Source of the DNA: Flavobacteriales bacterium ALC-1
GTDB lineage: Bacteria > Bacteroidota > Bacteroidia > Flavobacteriales > Flavobacteriaceae
Assembly: GCA_000171875.1 (NCBI GenBank)
Contig: ABHI01000004.1
Location: 398,109-462,108, forward strand
DNA: 64,000 nucleotides
Direction of reading: 5' to 3'
Positions 16,901-25,753 of this stretch are shown piece by piece. The notes beneath the pieces were generated by a model that worked only from the letters and a program-made list of their open reading frames with translations, was not told where the DNA came from and ran no database searches. Position 1 is the stretch's first letter. Every line of letters begins with the position of its first letter. The translations under genes and the position numbers were made by a program.

Positions 16901-18628
16901 ATGATTTACATTAAACCAGAAATATTAGAGCGCGTTAATTCTTGGTTAACTCCAGCTTTTGACAAAGATTCTCAAGAACAGATAAAGCATCTGATAGCTT
17001 CTGATCCTAAGGAATTAGAAGAAAGTTTTTATAAAGACCTAGAGTTTGGCACTGGAGGAATGCGAGGAGTTATGGGATTGGGCACTAATCGCATCAATAA
17101 ATATACTTTAGGAAAAAACACCCAAGGTTTAAGCAATTATTTAAAGCAATCTTTTCCGAATGAGCAATTAAAAGTAGCTATTGCATACGATTGTAGACAC
17201 AATAGTAAAACCTTTGGAAAAGTTGTTGCAGATATATTTTCAGCTAACAATATTGAAGTGTATTTATTTGAAGATTTAAGGCCTACACCAGAATTATCAT
17301 TCTCTTTAAAATATCTAAACTGTCATTGTGGTATTGTATTAACTGCATCTCACAACCCGCCTGAATATAATGGCTATAAAGTCTATTGGCAAGATGGTGG
17401 ACAATTAGTACCACCACAAGATGCAGAGATTATTGCAGAGATAAACCGATTAGACTATTCTGAAATTAAGTTTGAAGCTAATGATAGTTTAATTAAATAT
17501 ATAGGAAAAGAAATTGATGATGTTTTTATTAATAACTCTATAAAAAATGGAAGCTTTAATACATCTGATGATGCTAGGCAAAACCTCAACGTTGTTTTTA
17601 CATCCTTACACGGAACATCAATTACCGCTATACCAGAAACATTGAAACGTGCAGGTTATACTAATGTTAGCATTGTTGAAGAGCAGAGCGAACCTAATGG
17701 CGATTTTCCAACAGTGATATCTCCTAACCCAGAAGAACCTGAAGCACTTAAAATGGCTATGCAACTTGCAGATAAAGTAGATGGAGATATAGTTATTGGT
17801 ACCGATCCAGATTGTGACCGATTAGGAGTTGTAGTTAGAAATCTAGAAAACGAACTAGTTATTCTTAACGGTAACCAAGCCATGCTTTTAATGACAGATT
17901 TTCTATTAAAACAATGGAAAAACTTAGGAAAAATAAACGGCAATCAATTTGTAGCTTCTACAATTGTTTCTACACCTATGATGTCCGTTTTGGCTGAAGC
18001 CTACAATGTAGAATGTAAAATCGGACTCACTGGCTTTAAATGGATTGCTAAGATGATTAAAGACTTTCCAGAACTCTATTTTATTGGTGGTGGTGAAGAA
18101 AGTTTTGGTTTTATGGTTGGTGACTTTGTAAGAGATAAAGATGCCGTAACCTCTACCCTTTTAGCCTGTGAAATTGCTGCACAAGCAAAAGCTAATGACA
18201 AGACCGTTTTTCAAGCTTTAATCGACTTATATATAGAACATGGCTTTTATAAAGAACGTCTAGTATCTTTAACCAAGAAAGGAATTGAAGGAGCTCAAGA
18301 AATCAAACAAATGATGGTTGATGCTAGAAATAATCCTTTAAAAGAAATTAATGGTGAAAAAGTAGTTTTAATTGAAGACTACCAATTATCAATTTCTAAA
18401 AACCTACAAACACATCAAGAAACTATTATAGACATCCCTAAATCTAATGTATTAATTTATTATACAGAAAACGGAACCAAAATAGCGTTAAGACCAAGTG
18501 GTACTGAGCCTAAGATAAAATTCTATATTAGTGTTAACACCAAACTAGACAATGTGTCTGCTTTTAGAGAAACGGAGCAATTGTTGGAAAATAAAATTGA
18601 TGCTATCCTTAAGGATATGAATTTATAA
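16901..18628 (+). CDS. Phospho-sugar mutase (phosphoglucomutase/phosphomannomutase)
   Basis: A 575-residue alpha-D-phosphohexomutase that interconverts hexose 1- and 6-phosphates. The phosphoserine loop is [12 protein letters not shown] with S150. The metal loop [10 protein letters not shown], the sugar-binding GGGEESFGF and the phosphate-binding [12 protein letters not shown] motifs are all present. Length fits the long bacterial PGM/PMM type (about 570-580 aa). The ABC exporter gene starts three bases after the stop, so the two are co-transcribed. Confidence 0.94.
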   Translation: MIYIKPEILERVNSWLTPAFDKDSQEQIKHLIASDPKELEESFYKDLEFGTGGMRGVMGLGTNRINKYTLGKNTQGLSNYLKQSFPNEQLKVAIAYDCRHNSKTFGKVVADIFSANNIEVYLFEDLRPTPELSFSLKYLNCHCGIVLTASHNPPEYNGYKVYWQDGGQLVPPQDAEIIAEINRLDYSEIKFEANDSLIKYIGKEIDDVFINNSIKNGSFNTSDDARQNLNVVFTSLHGTSITAIPETLKRAGYTNVSIVEEQSEPNGDFPTVISPNPEEPEALKMAMQLADKVDGDIVIGTDPDCDRLGVVVRNLENELVILNGNQAMLLMTDFLLKQWKNLGKINGNQFVASTIVSTPMMSVLAEAYNVECKIGLTGFKWIAKMIKDFPELYFIGGGEESFGFMVGDFVRDKDAVTSTLLACEIAAQAKANDKTVFQALIDLYIEHGFYKERLVSLTKKGIEGAQEIKQMMVDARNNPLKEINGEKVVLIEDYQLSISKNLQTHQETIIDIPKSNVLIYYTENGTKIALRPSGTEPKIKFYISVNTKLDNVSAFRETEQLLENKIDAILKDMNL

Positions 18629-18631
18629 TCA

Positions 18632-20458
18632 ATGAATTATATAAAAAAGCTTATACCTTTTGCTTTACCGTATAAGAAGTATGCATATTTAAACATTTTT
18701 TTCAATGTACTATATGCTCTTTTTAGCACTCTCTCTTTTATTGCTCTAATCCCAGTCTTCAAAGTTATTTTTAGTGACCAACGCGTAACTAGTGATAAAC
18801 CTGACTGGAAAGGATGGTTAGGTTTAAAAGATTACGGCGAAGAATATTTAAATTATTTTATAGTTGACAGCATAGAAAAGTATGGAGATTTCAAGGTTCT
18901 TATGATGATGGTTGGTGTTATAATAAGTATGTTTTTACTCAAAAATATATCTAATTATTTGGCCATGTATTTTATTACTTTCTTGAGAAATGGTGTACTA
19001 AAAGATATTAGAAACAAACTATATAATAAGATTGTATCTCTTCCTCTGGCCTTCTACTCAGAGAAAACTAAAGGAGATACTATATCTAGAGTCAGCGCAG
19101 ATGTTAATGAGGTAAGAAATTCTTTTTTAGCAATTCTAGAAATGATTGTGAGAGAACCACTCACTATATTATTCTCATTGATTACTATGCTTGTACTTAG
19201 TTTAAAGCTAACCTTATTTGTTCTTATTTTCATACCTATCTCTGGATTAATTATTTCTAGAATTGGTAAATCACTAAAAAAGGGGTCTTTAAAAGTTCAA
19301 AAAGAACAAGGTGTGTTTTTATCTGTTTTAGAAGAGACTATGGGAGGTTTACGGATAATTAAAGCTTTTAATGTTGAAAAAATGTTTGGTAGAAAGTTCG
19401 AAGATAGCAATAATAGATACTATAAACATTCCAACAAACTATTAAACAGACAAAACCTTGCTTCACCTTTAAGTGAATTATTAGGCATAATAGTTATTGG
19501 GGTTTTATTGGTTTATGGTGGTTACCTTGTTTTTGTTGACAAAACTATGGATGCAAGTTTTTTTGTTGGTTATATAACTTTAGCCTATAACATTTTAACA
19601 CCAGCAAAAGCTATAGCAAAAGCAAGTTATAAAGTAAAGCGTGGTGATGGTGCAGCAAATAGAATATTAGAGTTTATTGAAACTGAGAATACCATTGTAG
19701 AAATAGAAAATCCAATCGAGAAAGACACTTTTGAAAATGAAGTTTTATTAAACAATGTATCTTTTAAATATGAAGACCAATATGTTTTGAAAGATTTTAA
19801 TTTAAAAATACCTAAAGGAAAATCTATAGCTCTTGTTGGACAATCAGGAAGTGGTAAAAGTACTATTGCTAATCTAGTCACTCGTTTTTATGATGTAAAT
19901 AAAGGAAGTATATTTATTGATGGTGAAAACATAAAAAATCTCTCTAAAAAATCCCTTAGAGGTCTTACTGGACTGGTTAATCAAGATTCAATACTTTTCA
20001 ATGACACAATAGCTAATAATTTAAAAATTGGTAAAGAGGATGCTACTGAAGAAGAAATAATTGAAGCTTTAAAAGTTGCAAATGCTTGGGAATTTGTAAA
20101 AGACTTACCACAAGGTATAAATACAAATATTGGTGATTCTGGAGGTAAGATTTCTGGTGGGCAAAAACAACGTATTAATATTGCCAGAGCAGTTCTTAAA
20201 AATCCACCAATAATGATTTTGGATGAAGCTACTTCAGCTTTAGATACTGAAAGTGAGCGCGTGGTACAAGACGCACTAGAAAACATGATGAAAAATAGAA
20301 CATCAATTGTTATTGCACATAGACTATCTACTATCCAGAATGCAGATGTAATTGTTGTGATGCAAAAAGGAGAAATTGCTGAGCAAGGCACACATACAGA
20401 ATTAATAGCAAAAAATGGTGTCTACAATAAGCTAGTAGAGATGCAAAGTTTCGAATAA
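18632..20458 (+). CDS. ABC exporter, fused permease and ATPase (MsbA-like)
   Basis: A 608-residue half-transporter that would act as a dimer. About six N-terminal membrane helices (residues 15-330) precede the nucleotide-binding domain, with Walker A GQSGSGKST (403-411), signature SGGQKQR (from 508) and Walker B IMILDEATSALD with D531 and E532. It resembles MsbA-type lipid or LPS flippases. The long periplasmic insertion between helices 1 and 2 (about residues 45-85) is a variation on E. coli MsbA. It overlaps functionally with the mutase and glycosyltransferase upstream only by inference (envelope glycan supply). Confidence 0.92.
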   Translation: MNYIKKLIPFALPYKKYAYLNIFFNVLYALFSTLSFIALIPVFKVIFSDQRVTSDKPDWKGWLGLKDYGEEYLNYFIVDSIEKYGDFKVLMMMVGVIISMFLLKNISNYLAMYFITFLRNGVLKDIRNKLYNKIVSLPLAFYSEKTKGDTISRVSADVNEVRNSFLAILEMIVREPLTILFSLITMLVLSLKLTLFVLIFIPISGLIISRIGKSLKKGSLKVQKEQGVFLSVLEETMGGLRIIKAFNVEKMFGRKFEDSNNRYYKHSNKLLNRQNLASPLSELLGIIVIGVLLVYGGYLVFVDKTMDASFFVGYITLAYNILTPAKAIAKASYKVKRGDGAANRILEFIETENTIVEIENPIEKDTFENEVLLNNVSFKYEDQYVLKDFNLKIPKGKSIALVGQSGSGKSTIANLVTRFYDVNKGSIFIDGENIKNLSKKSLRGLTGLVNQDSILFNDTIANNLKIGKEDATEEEIIEALKVANAWEFVKDLPQGINTNIGDSGGKISGGQKQRINIARAVLKNPPIMILDEATSALDTESERVVQDALENMMKNRTSIVIAHRLSTIQNADVIVVMQKGEIAEQGTHTELIAKNGVYNKLVEMQSFE

Positions 20459-20492
20459 CTAAAACTATGTATAAAACCCTATAAATTAGAAA

Positions 20493-20525
20493 AAGGATGC
20501 ATTGTTACATGCATCCTTCTCTTTT
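20493..20525 (+). terminator. Rho-independent terminator after the ABC exporter
   Basis: Stem AAGGATGCA / TGCATCCTT (20493-20501 with 20510-20518) followed by CTCTTTT. Confidence 0.8.
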
Positions 20526-20760
20526 GTTATCAGATTTGGGGAACTGATAACGGTTAATAGGTTAAGCTGGGTCAAACATAAAATAAATAATAGTATAAAA
20601 CAAGAAAAAAGTGCATTTTATCGAATTTTTATGCTTTTAATCGAACATTAAATTTGTAACTGTCTGATTTTCAATACAACATTAAAAAGTCAAATATTTA
20701 AAAAAAAGTCTAATTAAACTTTTAGTACCTTATCAGAGTCTTAATACCAAAGTAAATTAC
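20526..20760 (+). other. Intergenic region before the sigma factor, with one hairpin
   Basis: Of the roughly 300 bases between the exporter and the sigma gene, the first part holds the terminator. GTTATCAG / CTGATAAC (20526-20533 with 20544-20551) is a perfect 8-bp stem with a 10-base loop. The rest is A+T-rich with no gene. TACCTTAT at 20726-20733 is a near match to a -7 element and could drive the sigma gene. Confidence 0.5.
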
Positions 20761-21303
20761 TTGGATAACGAATCAGAATTCATACTACGCTTACAAAACC
20801 CTAAGTCTAAAGAATCGGCATACAGGGAGTTATTAAAACTCTACAAGGAGCGTTTATATTGGCACATACGTAAGATTGTAATTAGCCATGATGATGCAGA
20901 TGATGTACTTCAAAATACATTTATAAAAGTGTATAGAAGTATTGATAAGTTTAAAGGAGATAGTAAATTGTTTTCTTGGTTATATCGCATTGCTACTAAT
21001 GAATCTATAACATATATCAATAAAAAGGCAAAGCGATTACAAATTACAAATGAAGAACACCAGACTAATGCTATTAACAACTTGGCAGCTGATGTTTATT
21101 TTGAAGGTGATGCTATTCAATTAAAATTACAAAAAGCCATAGCATTATTGCCTCAAAAACAACAATTGGTCTTTAATATGAAATATTTTGAAGACTTAAA
21201 ATATAAAGATATGGCTGAAATTTTAGACACTAGTGAAGGTGCTTTAAAAGCATCTTACCATATAGCAGCCAAAAAGATTGAAAGCTTTTTAAGGTCAGAT
21301 TAA
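20761..21303 (+). CDS. ECF-type RNA polymerase sigma factor
   Basis: A 180-residue sigma-70 family ECF sigma factor. Region 2 includes the polymerase-binding and -10 segment DDADDVLQNTFIKVYRSIDKFKGDSKLFSWLYRIATN. Region 4 HTH reads LPQKQQLVFNMKYFEDLKYKDMAEIL..SEGALKASYHIAAKKI. The start is a TTG; the frame upstream is open to at least 20704 but contains no ATG, and a methionine start downstream would cut region 2. It heads a three-gene unit with a membrane protein and a Spy-like secreted protein, the usual arrangement of a sigma factor with its membrane anti-sigma. Confidence 0.92.
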   Translation: MDNESEFILRLQNPKSKESAYRELLKLYKERLYWHIRKIVISHDDADDVLQNTFIKVYRSIDKFKGDSKLFSWLYRIATNESITYINKKAKRLQITNEEHQTNAINNLAADVYFEGDAIQLKLQKAIALLPQKQQLVFNMKYFEDLKYKDMAEILDTSEGALKASYHIAAKKIESFLRSD

Positions 21304-21391
21304 ACTTTTTAATTAATTTGAAGTCTAAGAATTAGAATAAAATGGAATACCACTTGGTTAGGCGCAGATACTGAATCAAGTTAAGCATAAA

Positions 21392-21892
21392 ATGAAAAAA
21401 AATAAATTACATAACGTAAAGTCTACAGGTTTTAAAACACCAGATAATTATTTTGAATCTTTTGATGACAAACTCTTTGATTATTTAACTGAAAAGGATG
21501 AAATAACTGGTATTGAAACATCTGGTCATACTGTGCCTAAAGATTATTTTAATACTGTTGAAAAGGACATATTAAGTAAACTTAACATTGAAGAGAAACC
21601 AGTTGTAGCTTTAAAATCCAGAACTACATTTTACTATGTAGTTGGTATGGCCGCAAGTTTTGTCTTATTATTTAGTATATTTTTAAGTGATAACGATATT
21701 ACTTTAGATACTATAGATACTGTTGACATTGAAAGTTTTTTATACCAAGAAGACTATACTTCAGATGAGTTAGCTGCATTGTTTATAACAAATGAAATTT
21801 CCGAAACTGATTTTATTGATGTTCAAATCCCTGAAGATACCTTTGATCAATATATAGAAACTATAGATACAGAAGATTATATTTTAGATTAA
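21392..21892 (+). CDS. Single-pass membrane protein, putative anti-sigma factor
   Basis: A 166-residue protein with one membrane helix (residues 79-99). The cytoplasmic N-terminus has two copies of a G-x3-P-x2-YF motif: GFKTPDNYFESFDDKL (13-28) and GHTVPKDYFNTVEKDI (45-60). The C-terminal tail (100-166), which should face the periplasm, holds 22 Asp/Glu and no Lys or Arg. There is no zinc-binding HxxxCxxC, so it is not a ZAS-type anti-sigma. The position directly after an ECF sigma gene is the main reason for the suggested role. Confidence 0.65.
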   Translation: MKKNKLHNVKSTGFKTPDNYFESFDDKLFDYLTEKDEITGIETSGHTVPKDYFNTVEKDILSKLNIEEKPVVALKSRTTFYYVVGMAASFVLLFSIFLSDNDITLDTIDTVDIESFLYQEDYTSDELAALFITNEISETDFIDVQIPEDTFDQYIETIDTEDYILD

Positions 21893-21949
21893 AAAACTAT
21901 GAACTTTTCAATGAAAAATAACAAATTCAAAATAGAAAATAGAAATTCT

Positions 21950-22393
21950 ATGAGTAAAAAATTATATACCCTAATTTTTATATTATTTCTTTCTGCAAGT
22001 GCATTTGCACAAAGACCTGATGGAGAAAAAATCGCGGCTTTAAAAGTAGCACATATTACTAAGCAGCTAGACTTAACTAAAGAAGAAGCTCAAAAGTTTT
22101 GGCCAATATATAATGCCAATGAAGAAGCTGAAAACAAATTAAGAGCTAAATCACGTAAAAAACGTAACGAGAAGAAGTCAAAAGACTTAACCGAAAGTGA
22201 AGCTAAAGCGCTTTTAATACATATGATGGATGTAGAAAAGGAAAGAGTTGCATTACGCACTAAGATGCTAAACGATTTATTAGAAATTTTGCCCGCTAAG
22301 AAAATTGTTGCGCTTATACAAGCTGAAAGCTCCTTTAGACGTAAAATGCTAGACGAATACAAAAAACGTCAAGGTGGGAGAAGAAAAAATTGA
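21950..22393 (+). CDS. Secreted Spy/CpxP-like protein
   Basis: A 147-residue protein with a signal peptide (MSKKLYTLIFILFLSASAFAQ, rounded to residues 1-20), then a helical, strongly basic mature chain (RAKSRKKRNEKKSKD and the end KKRQGGRRKN). KQLDLTKEEAQKFWPIYN is the recurring motif of small periplasmic sensors encoded with ECF sigma factors in Bacteroidota, and resembles the LTxxQ motif of Spy/CpxP. I prefer the ATG at 21950 because it gives a standard signal peptide; an in-frame ATG at 21899, six bases after the previous stop, would add 17 residues. Its basic charge complements the acidic tail of the preceding membrane protein. Confidence 0.75.
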   Translation: MSKKLYTLIFILFLSASAFAQRPDGEKIAALKVAHITKQLDLTKEEAQKFWPIYNANEEAENKLRAKSRKKRNEKKSKDLTESEAKALLIHMMDVEKERVALRTKMLNDLLEILPAKKIVALIQAESSFRRKMLDEYKKRQGGRRKN

Positions 22394-22405
22394 TACAAAT
22401 AATAT

Positions 22406-22432
22406 TAAGGAAGCTGTTTAGCTTCCTTTTTT
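22406..22432. terminator. Rho-independent terminator
   Basis: Stem AAGGAAGCT / AGCTTCCTT (22406-22414 with 22419-22427) with a T run, at the end of the sigma-factor unit and next to the stop of the convergent gene. Confidence 0.85.
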
Positions 22433-23567
22433 ATTCTCTAAAAATAAGTTTACTAATTCTACCATTTCCTGCAGCATAAGCAATAGAATCATTTAAGAAC
22501 CTTAGTGTATAAAAGCCTTCATCACTGAGATGCGTCCAAGAATCACCTGAATCATTACTATAATCAATACCCTTAAAACCAATAGCAACTAATCCCTTAC
22601 CATCACTATTTGGTACATATTGCACACAACTTCTGTATCCTGGACCTTGTCCATCAGCAACAATTTGCCAAGTTTTACCACCATCATTTGTTCTTATTTT
22701 ATTAGCAAGCGTATCATTAGGCTTTGTATAATCTCCTCCTATAGCAAAACCATTTTTTTCATCATAAAAATCCATAGAATACATTCCTGTGGTTTCTTTT
22801 CCTTGAATAATCGGAGTATCATAAGCTGCCCAAGTTTTACCTCTATCTGGTGAGTATAAAACGCGACTCGTCTTTCCTCCAGTAGCAACCCAAGTATGGT
22901 CACCTACAATAGCAATATTGGTATCACTAGCTGCAAAAGCAGCTTCTCCTTTTTTTACTTTTGGCAAATCGTCACAAGATAGCTTTGTCCAAGTCTCCCC
23001 TCCGTCTCTGGTAATAATAACACTCATACAGTCATTAGTTGGGTCACCAATAGCAATACCCTCTTGATCATTCCAAAAGTCCATGGAGTCGTAGAAGGCT
23101 TTTTCGTGGTTTTCTTGGTATACTATTTTATTCTTTTCAAAATCAGCATTTAACCTAAAAATCATTGCAGGACTACCAATTGTTATGCCATAACCTCTTT
23201 CATTTAGTACTGCCATTGCCCTGAAGTTTAACTTTAGAGAATCATTAGACAAATTAACTTTATGATTATAAAACGGCTTATTTTTTAAAGAATCAACATG
23301 ACTAAAAGTAGGTTTTGGCATTATTATTCCAAACTCCCCTTTTGATGTCAAATAAACAGGAAATGCTAATTCTGATTTTACAATTTCTAAAGCTCTAACA
23401 TTTAAAGTTGAATCTTGCACTAAAGCTTCAATATTAACTTCAGTAAATTTTCTAGATTTTATTTTTTCAATTCTGTTTAAATTATGATTGAATAATCCAC
23501 AACTCCCCAGACCTATTATTACTATTGGACCTAGAAAAAGTAATACTATTTTTTTCATCACATTCAA
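22431..23567 (-). CDS. BNR-repeat (Ycf48/sialidase-like propeller) lipoprotein
   Basis: A 378-residue lipoprotein (lipobox ending at C23, IIGLGSC) forming a beta-propeller. At least four Asp-box motifs are visible: TRDGGETWTK, SPDRGKTWAA, RTNDGGKTWQI and SNDSGDSWTHL. No catalytic residues of a sialidase are evident, so a binding or photosystem-assembly-factor-like scaffold is more likely than an enzyme. ATG 23567 and ATG 23558 are both possible starts; the first has a GGGA nine bases upstream. Flanked by terminators on both sides, so monocistronic. Confidence 0.82.
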   Translation of the reverse strand: MNVMKKIVLLFLGPIVIIGLGSCGLFNHNLNRIEKIKSRKFTEVNIEALVQDSTLNVRALEIVKSELAFPVYLTSKGEFGIIMPKPTFSHVDSLKNKPFYNHKVNLSNDSLKLNFRAMAVLNERGYGITIGSPAMIFRLNADFEKNKIVYQENHEKAFYDSMDFWNDQEGIAIGDPTNDCMSVIITRDGGETWTKLSCDDLPKVKKGEAAFAASDTNIAIVGDHTWVATGGKTSRVLYSPDRGKTWAAYDTPIIQGKETTGMYSMDFYDEKNGFAIGGDYTKPNDTLANKIRTNDGGKTWQIVADGQGPGYRSCVQYVPNSDGKGLVAIGFKGIDYSNDSGDSWTHLSDEGFYTLRFLNDSIAYAAGNGRISKLIFRE

Positions 23568-23582
23568 TTTTCCCTAAAAATA

Positions 23583-23615
23583 AAAAAGCTTTGCGATAAA
23601 ACCGCAAAGCTTTTT
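23583..23615 (-). terminator. Rho-independent terminator of the sulfatase-SCO gene cluster
   Basis: Perfect 13-bp stem AAAAAGCTTTGCG / CGCAAAGCTTTTT with a 7-base loop, 24 bases after the SCO stop. Confidence 0.92.
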
Positions 23616-23638
23616 AAGTAACATCAACTATCAATAAA

Positions 23639-24289
23639 CTAACCTTCCTTTTCTAATAGCTTTATATGACGCATTAAGCGTTGAATATCAAGCTCTATCG
23701 TACCATTATAAACTCCTCTTATATGACCTTCTTTATCTATAAGAATAAAATTTTCGGTATGGATAAATTCACTTTCGTCTTGTGTCTTTTTAAAATCTTC
23801 ATCTGCAAAATAACCATTTCTGGCAATAGCGTATAGTTGATCTTTGTCTCCTGTAACTAAATTCCATTTCTTAGAATTTACATTGTTGTTTTCAGCATAG
23901 TTTTTCAATTTTTCAACAGAATCTATCCAAGGCATTACAGTATGCGATAATAATAATATCTCTTCATTATCTTTATATGCTTCTTGAAGAATACTCAAGT
24001 TTTTAGCCAACTTAGGGCAAATCCCAGGACAGGTCGTAAAAAAGAAATCTGCTACGTATATCTTTCCTTTATAAGTTTCATTGTTTATGGTTAGACCATC
24101 TTGATTAGTAAACGAAAATTCAGGAATTCTATGTTTAACCCTTTCCCATTTTGGTGTAAAATCTGGTGAATTAAAATATGGTAATTTAGTAACTGAAACT
24201 TGAGTGTCTTCAACTTCCAATTTACTATTACTATTTTCCACACATGAAAAACTTAACACAAAAATTAATAGAAATAAAAATGGTTTCAT
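23639..24289 (-). CDS. SCO family lipoprotein (second SCO paralogue)
   Basis: A 216-residue Sco1/SenC-type protein made as a lipoprotein (lipobox VLSFSC, C16) rather than the membrane-anchored form at 731-1393. The redox/copper pair is C87-PGI-C91 in FFFTTCPGICP, and the distal His is H177 (EFIHTEN). It is the last of four co-oriented lipoprotein genes; its ATG directly follows the YwqK-like stop. In such clusters it may handle copper or redox for the preceding secreted proteins instead of cytochrome oxidase; that is inference. Confidence 0.92.
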   Translation of the reverse strand: MKPFLFLLIFVLSFSCVENSNSKLEVEDTQVSVTKLPYFNSPDFTPKWERVKHRIPEFSFTNQDGLTINNETYKGKIYVADFFFTTCPGICPKLAKNLSILQEAYKDNEEILLLSHTVMPWIDSVEKLKNYAENNNVNSKKWNLVTGDKDQLYAIARNGYFADEDFKKTQDESEFIHTENFILIDKEGHIRGVYNGTIELDIQRLMRHIKLLEKEG

Positions 24290-24868
24290 CTATATCTTTT
24301 GTTTTACTTCATCGCTACCAACTGTGACTTGATAACATTTTTTTAATCCAATTAATCCAAATCGTTCACCATTGATGACTTCATAATTGGACTTTATTTT
24401 TCCTGTTTCGTACCACAATTTTTGTGACCCAGCTTCTTTTCTATTTATATAATTAAAATCTCTATAGAGAACCCCTGATTGATACCATTCTTTTACGTTT
24501 CCGTTATACTCACCCTTATCATTGAAATGGTATATAAATTTTGGATTCCCATTTTTCCACCAAGCTTTGTGAATTCCTATTTTTAGACCTTTACTGTAGA
24601 AACGTTTTGAAGCAACAGAATCATTTTCGTACCAGATAGTTTCTAAACCATTTTTTTTGCCATCAAGATAATTTGTTCTAGATTTTGTTTTATTTGAATT
24701 ATAATCACCTTCAATAACACCTGTAAATGGTCCATCGTTAAATATTAAAACACCATTTATCAATTCGAGCTCTGCATTAGTGTCTTGAATAACCAATGCT
24801 TCATTTGATCGCATACAAGAATGCAACGTAAAAAGAAGAATAAGGCTATATAGTTGCAAAAATTTCAA
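24290..24868 (-). CDS. MORN-repeat lipoprotein (YwqK family)
   Basis: A 192-residue lipoprotein (lipobox TLHSC, C18) containing about five MORN_2-type repeats, such as GIHKAWWKNGNPKFIYHF, GNVKEWYQSGVLYRDFNY and GSQKLWYETGKIKSNYEV. The family carries the database name toxin-antitoxin YwqK antitoxin, but no toxin gene is present and a lipoprotein is an unlikely antitoxin. It is packed between the YHYH and SCO genes with no gap, so translation is probably coupled. Function unknown. Confidence 0.85.
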   Translation of the reverse strand: MKFLQLYSLILLFTLHSCMRSNEALVIQDTNAELELINGVLIFNDGPFTGVIEGDYNSNKTKSRTNYLDGKKNGLETIWYENDSVASKRFYSKGLKIGIHKAWWKNGNPKFIYHFNDKGEYNGNVKEWYQSGVLYRDFNYINRKEAGSQKLWYETGKIKSNYEVINGERFGLIGLKKCYQVTVGSDEVKQKI

Positions 24869-25735
24869 TTAGTTAGTTACGTTACCAGGTGTTCCATAAA
24901 ATCCATTCCCATTAAGATAAGGATCATCTGCAGTAACATGATAATGATAAATACCTTCAGGAAAATCTGCTGTTGCTGTTGTATGTCCATGATAAACATC
25001 TAAATCTGAAGACGAAATAGTAGTGCCGTTTTCTGATGGTCCATAAACAGGAAATCCATCAGAGAGCAATCCTAAGAATGCATCATCACCAAACGTTTGT
25101 GTTAAATGTGTTGGCTCTATATGGTAATGATAATTATCTCCTCCGGCAGGATGACCAAGCCATTGATCAAAAGAATTGATTTCGTTTGTTAAAGGTGAAC
25201 CTCCTGCTGCATATTGATTAAAGAATACTACTCCGTTTCTAGAGATACCTATTGGACCCATTGGAGTAGCCTGATGATTTGTTGCTTCCTCTGGATTTAA
25301 GGTTATCGTAAACGTTATATTCTGCGCACTTATCTCATTAGGGTTTTGATTAAAGTTTGCATTTGTCCCATTATAAGCTTCATATAAAGGATTGTTTATT
25401 GGCCAATACGGACTTGTATGATTTGGCAAATCTTGAGTTGTAAACGTTACTGTATTTCCGTTAACAGTATAAGATAAACCTGTACCATCAAAAAGTACAA
25501 GTATTGACGAAATATCATAGTCTGTAGGCATTGGGTTATCATCAGTATCTGAATTGTTGTTTACATAACCATCTGGTTGTTCACAAGCGCTTTGACTCAC
25601 ATCAGGATTTCCAAGTCCATCATCATCTAAGTCTTGATACCAAGTGTTTTCTGTACAACCACTATCATCACTACTAGAACAAGCAAAACTCACTACGAAT
25701 AAAGATAAGATTGAAATTTTAAAAAGATTTTTCAT
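24869..25735 (-). CDS. YHYH-domain lipoprotein
   Basis: A 288-residue lipoprotein (lipobox SFAC, C19). The sequence just after the cysteine, SSSDDSG, resembles the acidic surface-export signal of Bacteroidota lipoproteins. A short calcium-binding-type segment, WYQDLDDDGLGNPD, is followed by the YHYH domain with GDNYHYHIEP and GIYHYHVTADDPY, the metal-ligand-like histidine pairs that name the family. The stop of this gene touches the start of the YwqK-like gene. Likely surface-exposed metal-binding protein. Confidence 0.9.
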   Translation of the reverse strand: MKNLFKISILSLFVVSFACSSSDDSGCTENTWYQDLDDDGLGNPDVSQSACEQPDGYVNNNSDTDDNPMPTDYDISSILVLFDGTGLSYTVNGNTVTFTTQDLPNHTSPYWPINNPLYEAYNGTNANFNQNPNEISAQNITFTITLNPEEATNHQATPMGPIGISRNGVVFFNQYAAGGSPLTNEINSFDQWLGHPAGGDNYHYHIEPTHLTQTFGDDAFLGLLSDGFPVYGPSENGTTISSSDLDVYHGHTTATADFPEGIYHYHVTADDPYLNGNGFYGTPGNVTN

Positions 25736-25753
25736 GTTATTGAGTTAGGAGTT

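Noticed and set aside
20526..20760. Possible small RNA in the gap before the sigma factor
   Set aside because: One hairpin is present, but there is no convincing promoter and terminator pair.
24290..24868. Toxin-antitoxin system suggested by the YwqK family name
   Set aside because: The protein is a lipoprotein with MORN repeats, and no toxin gene is present.
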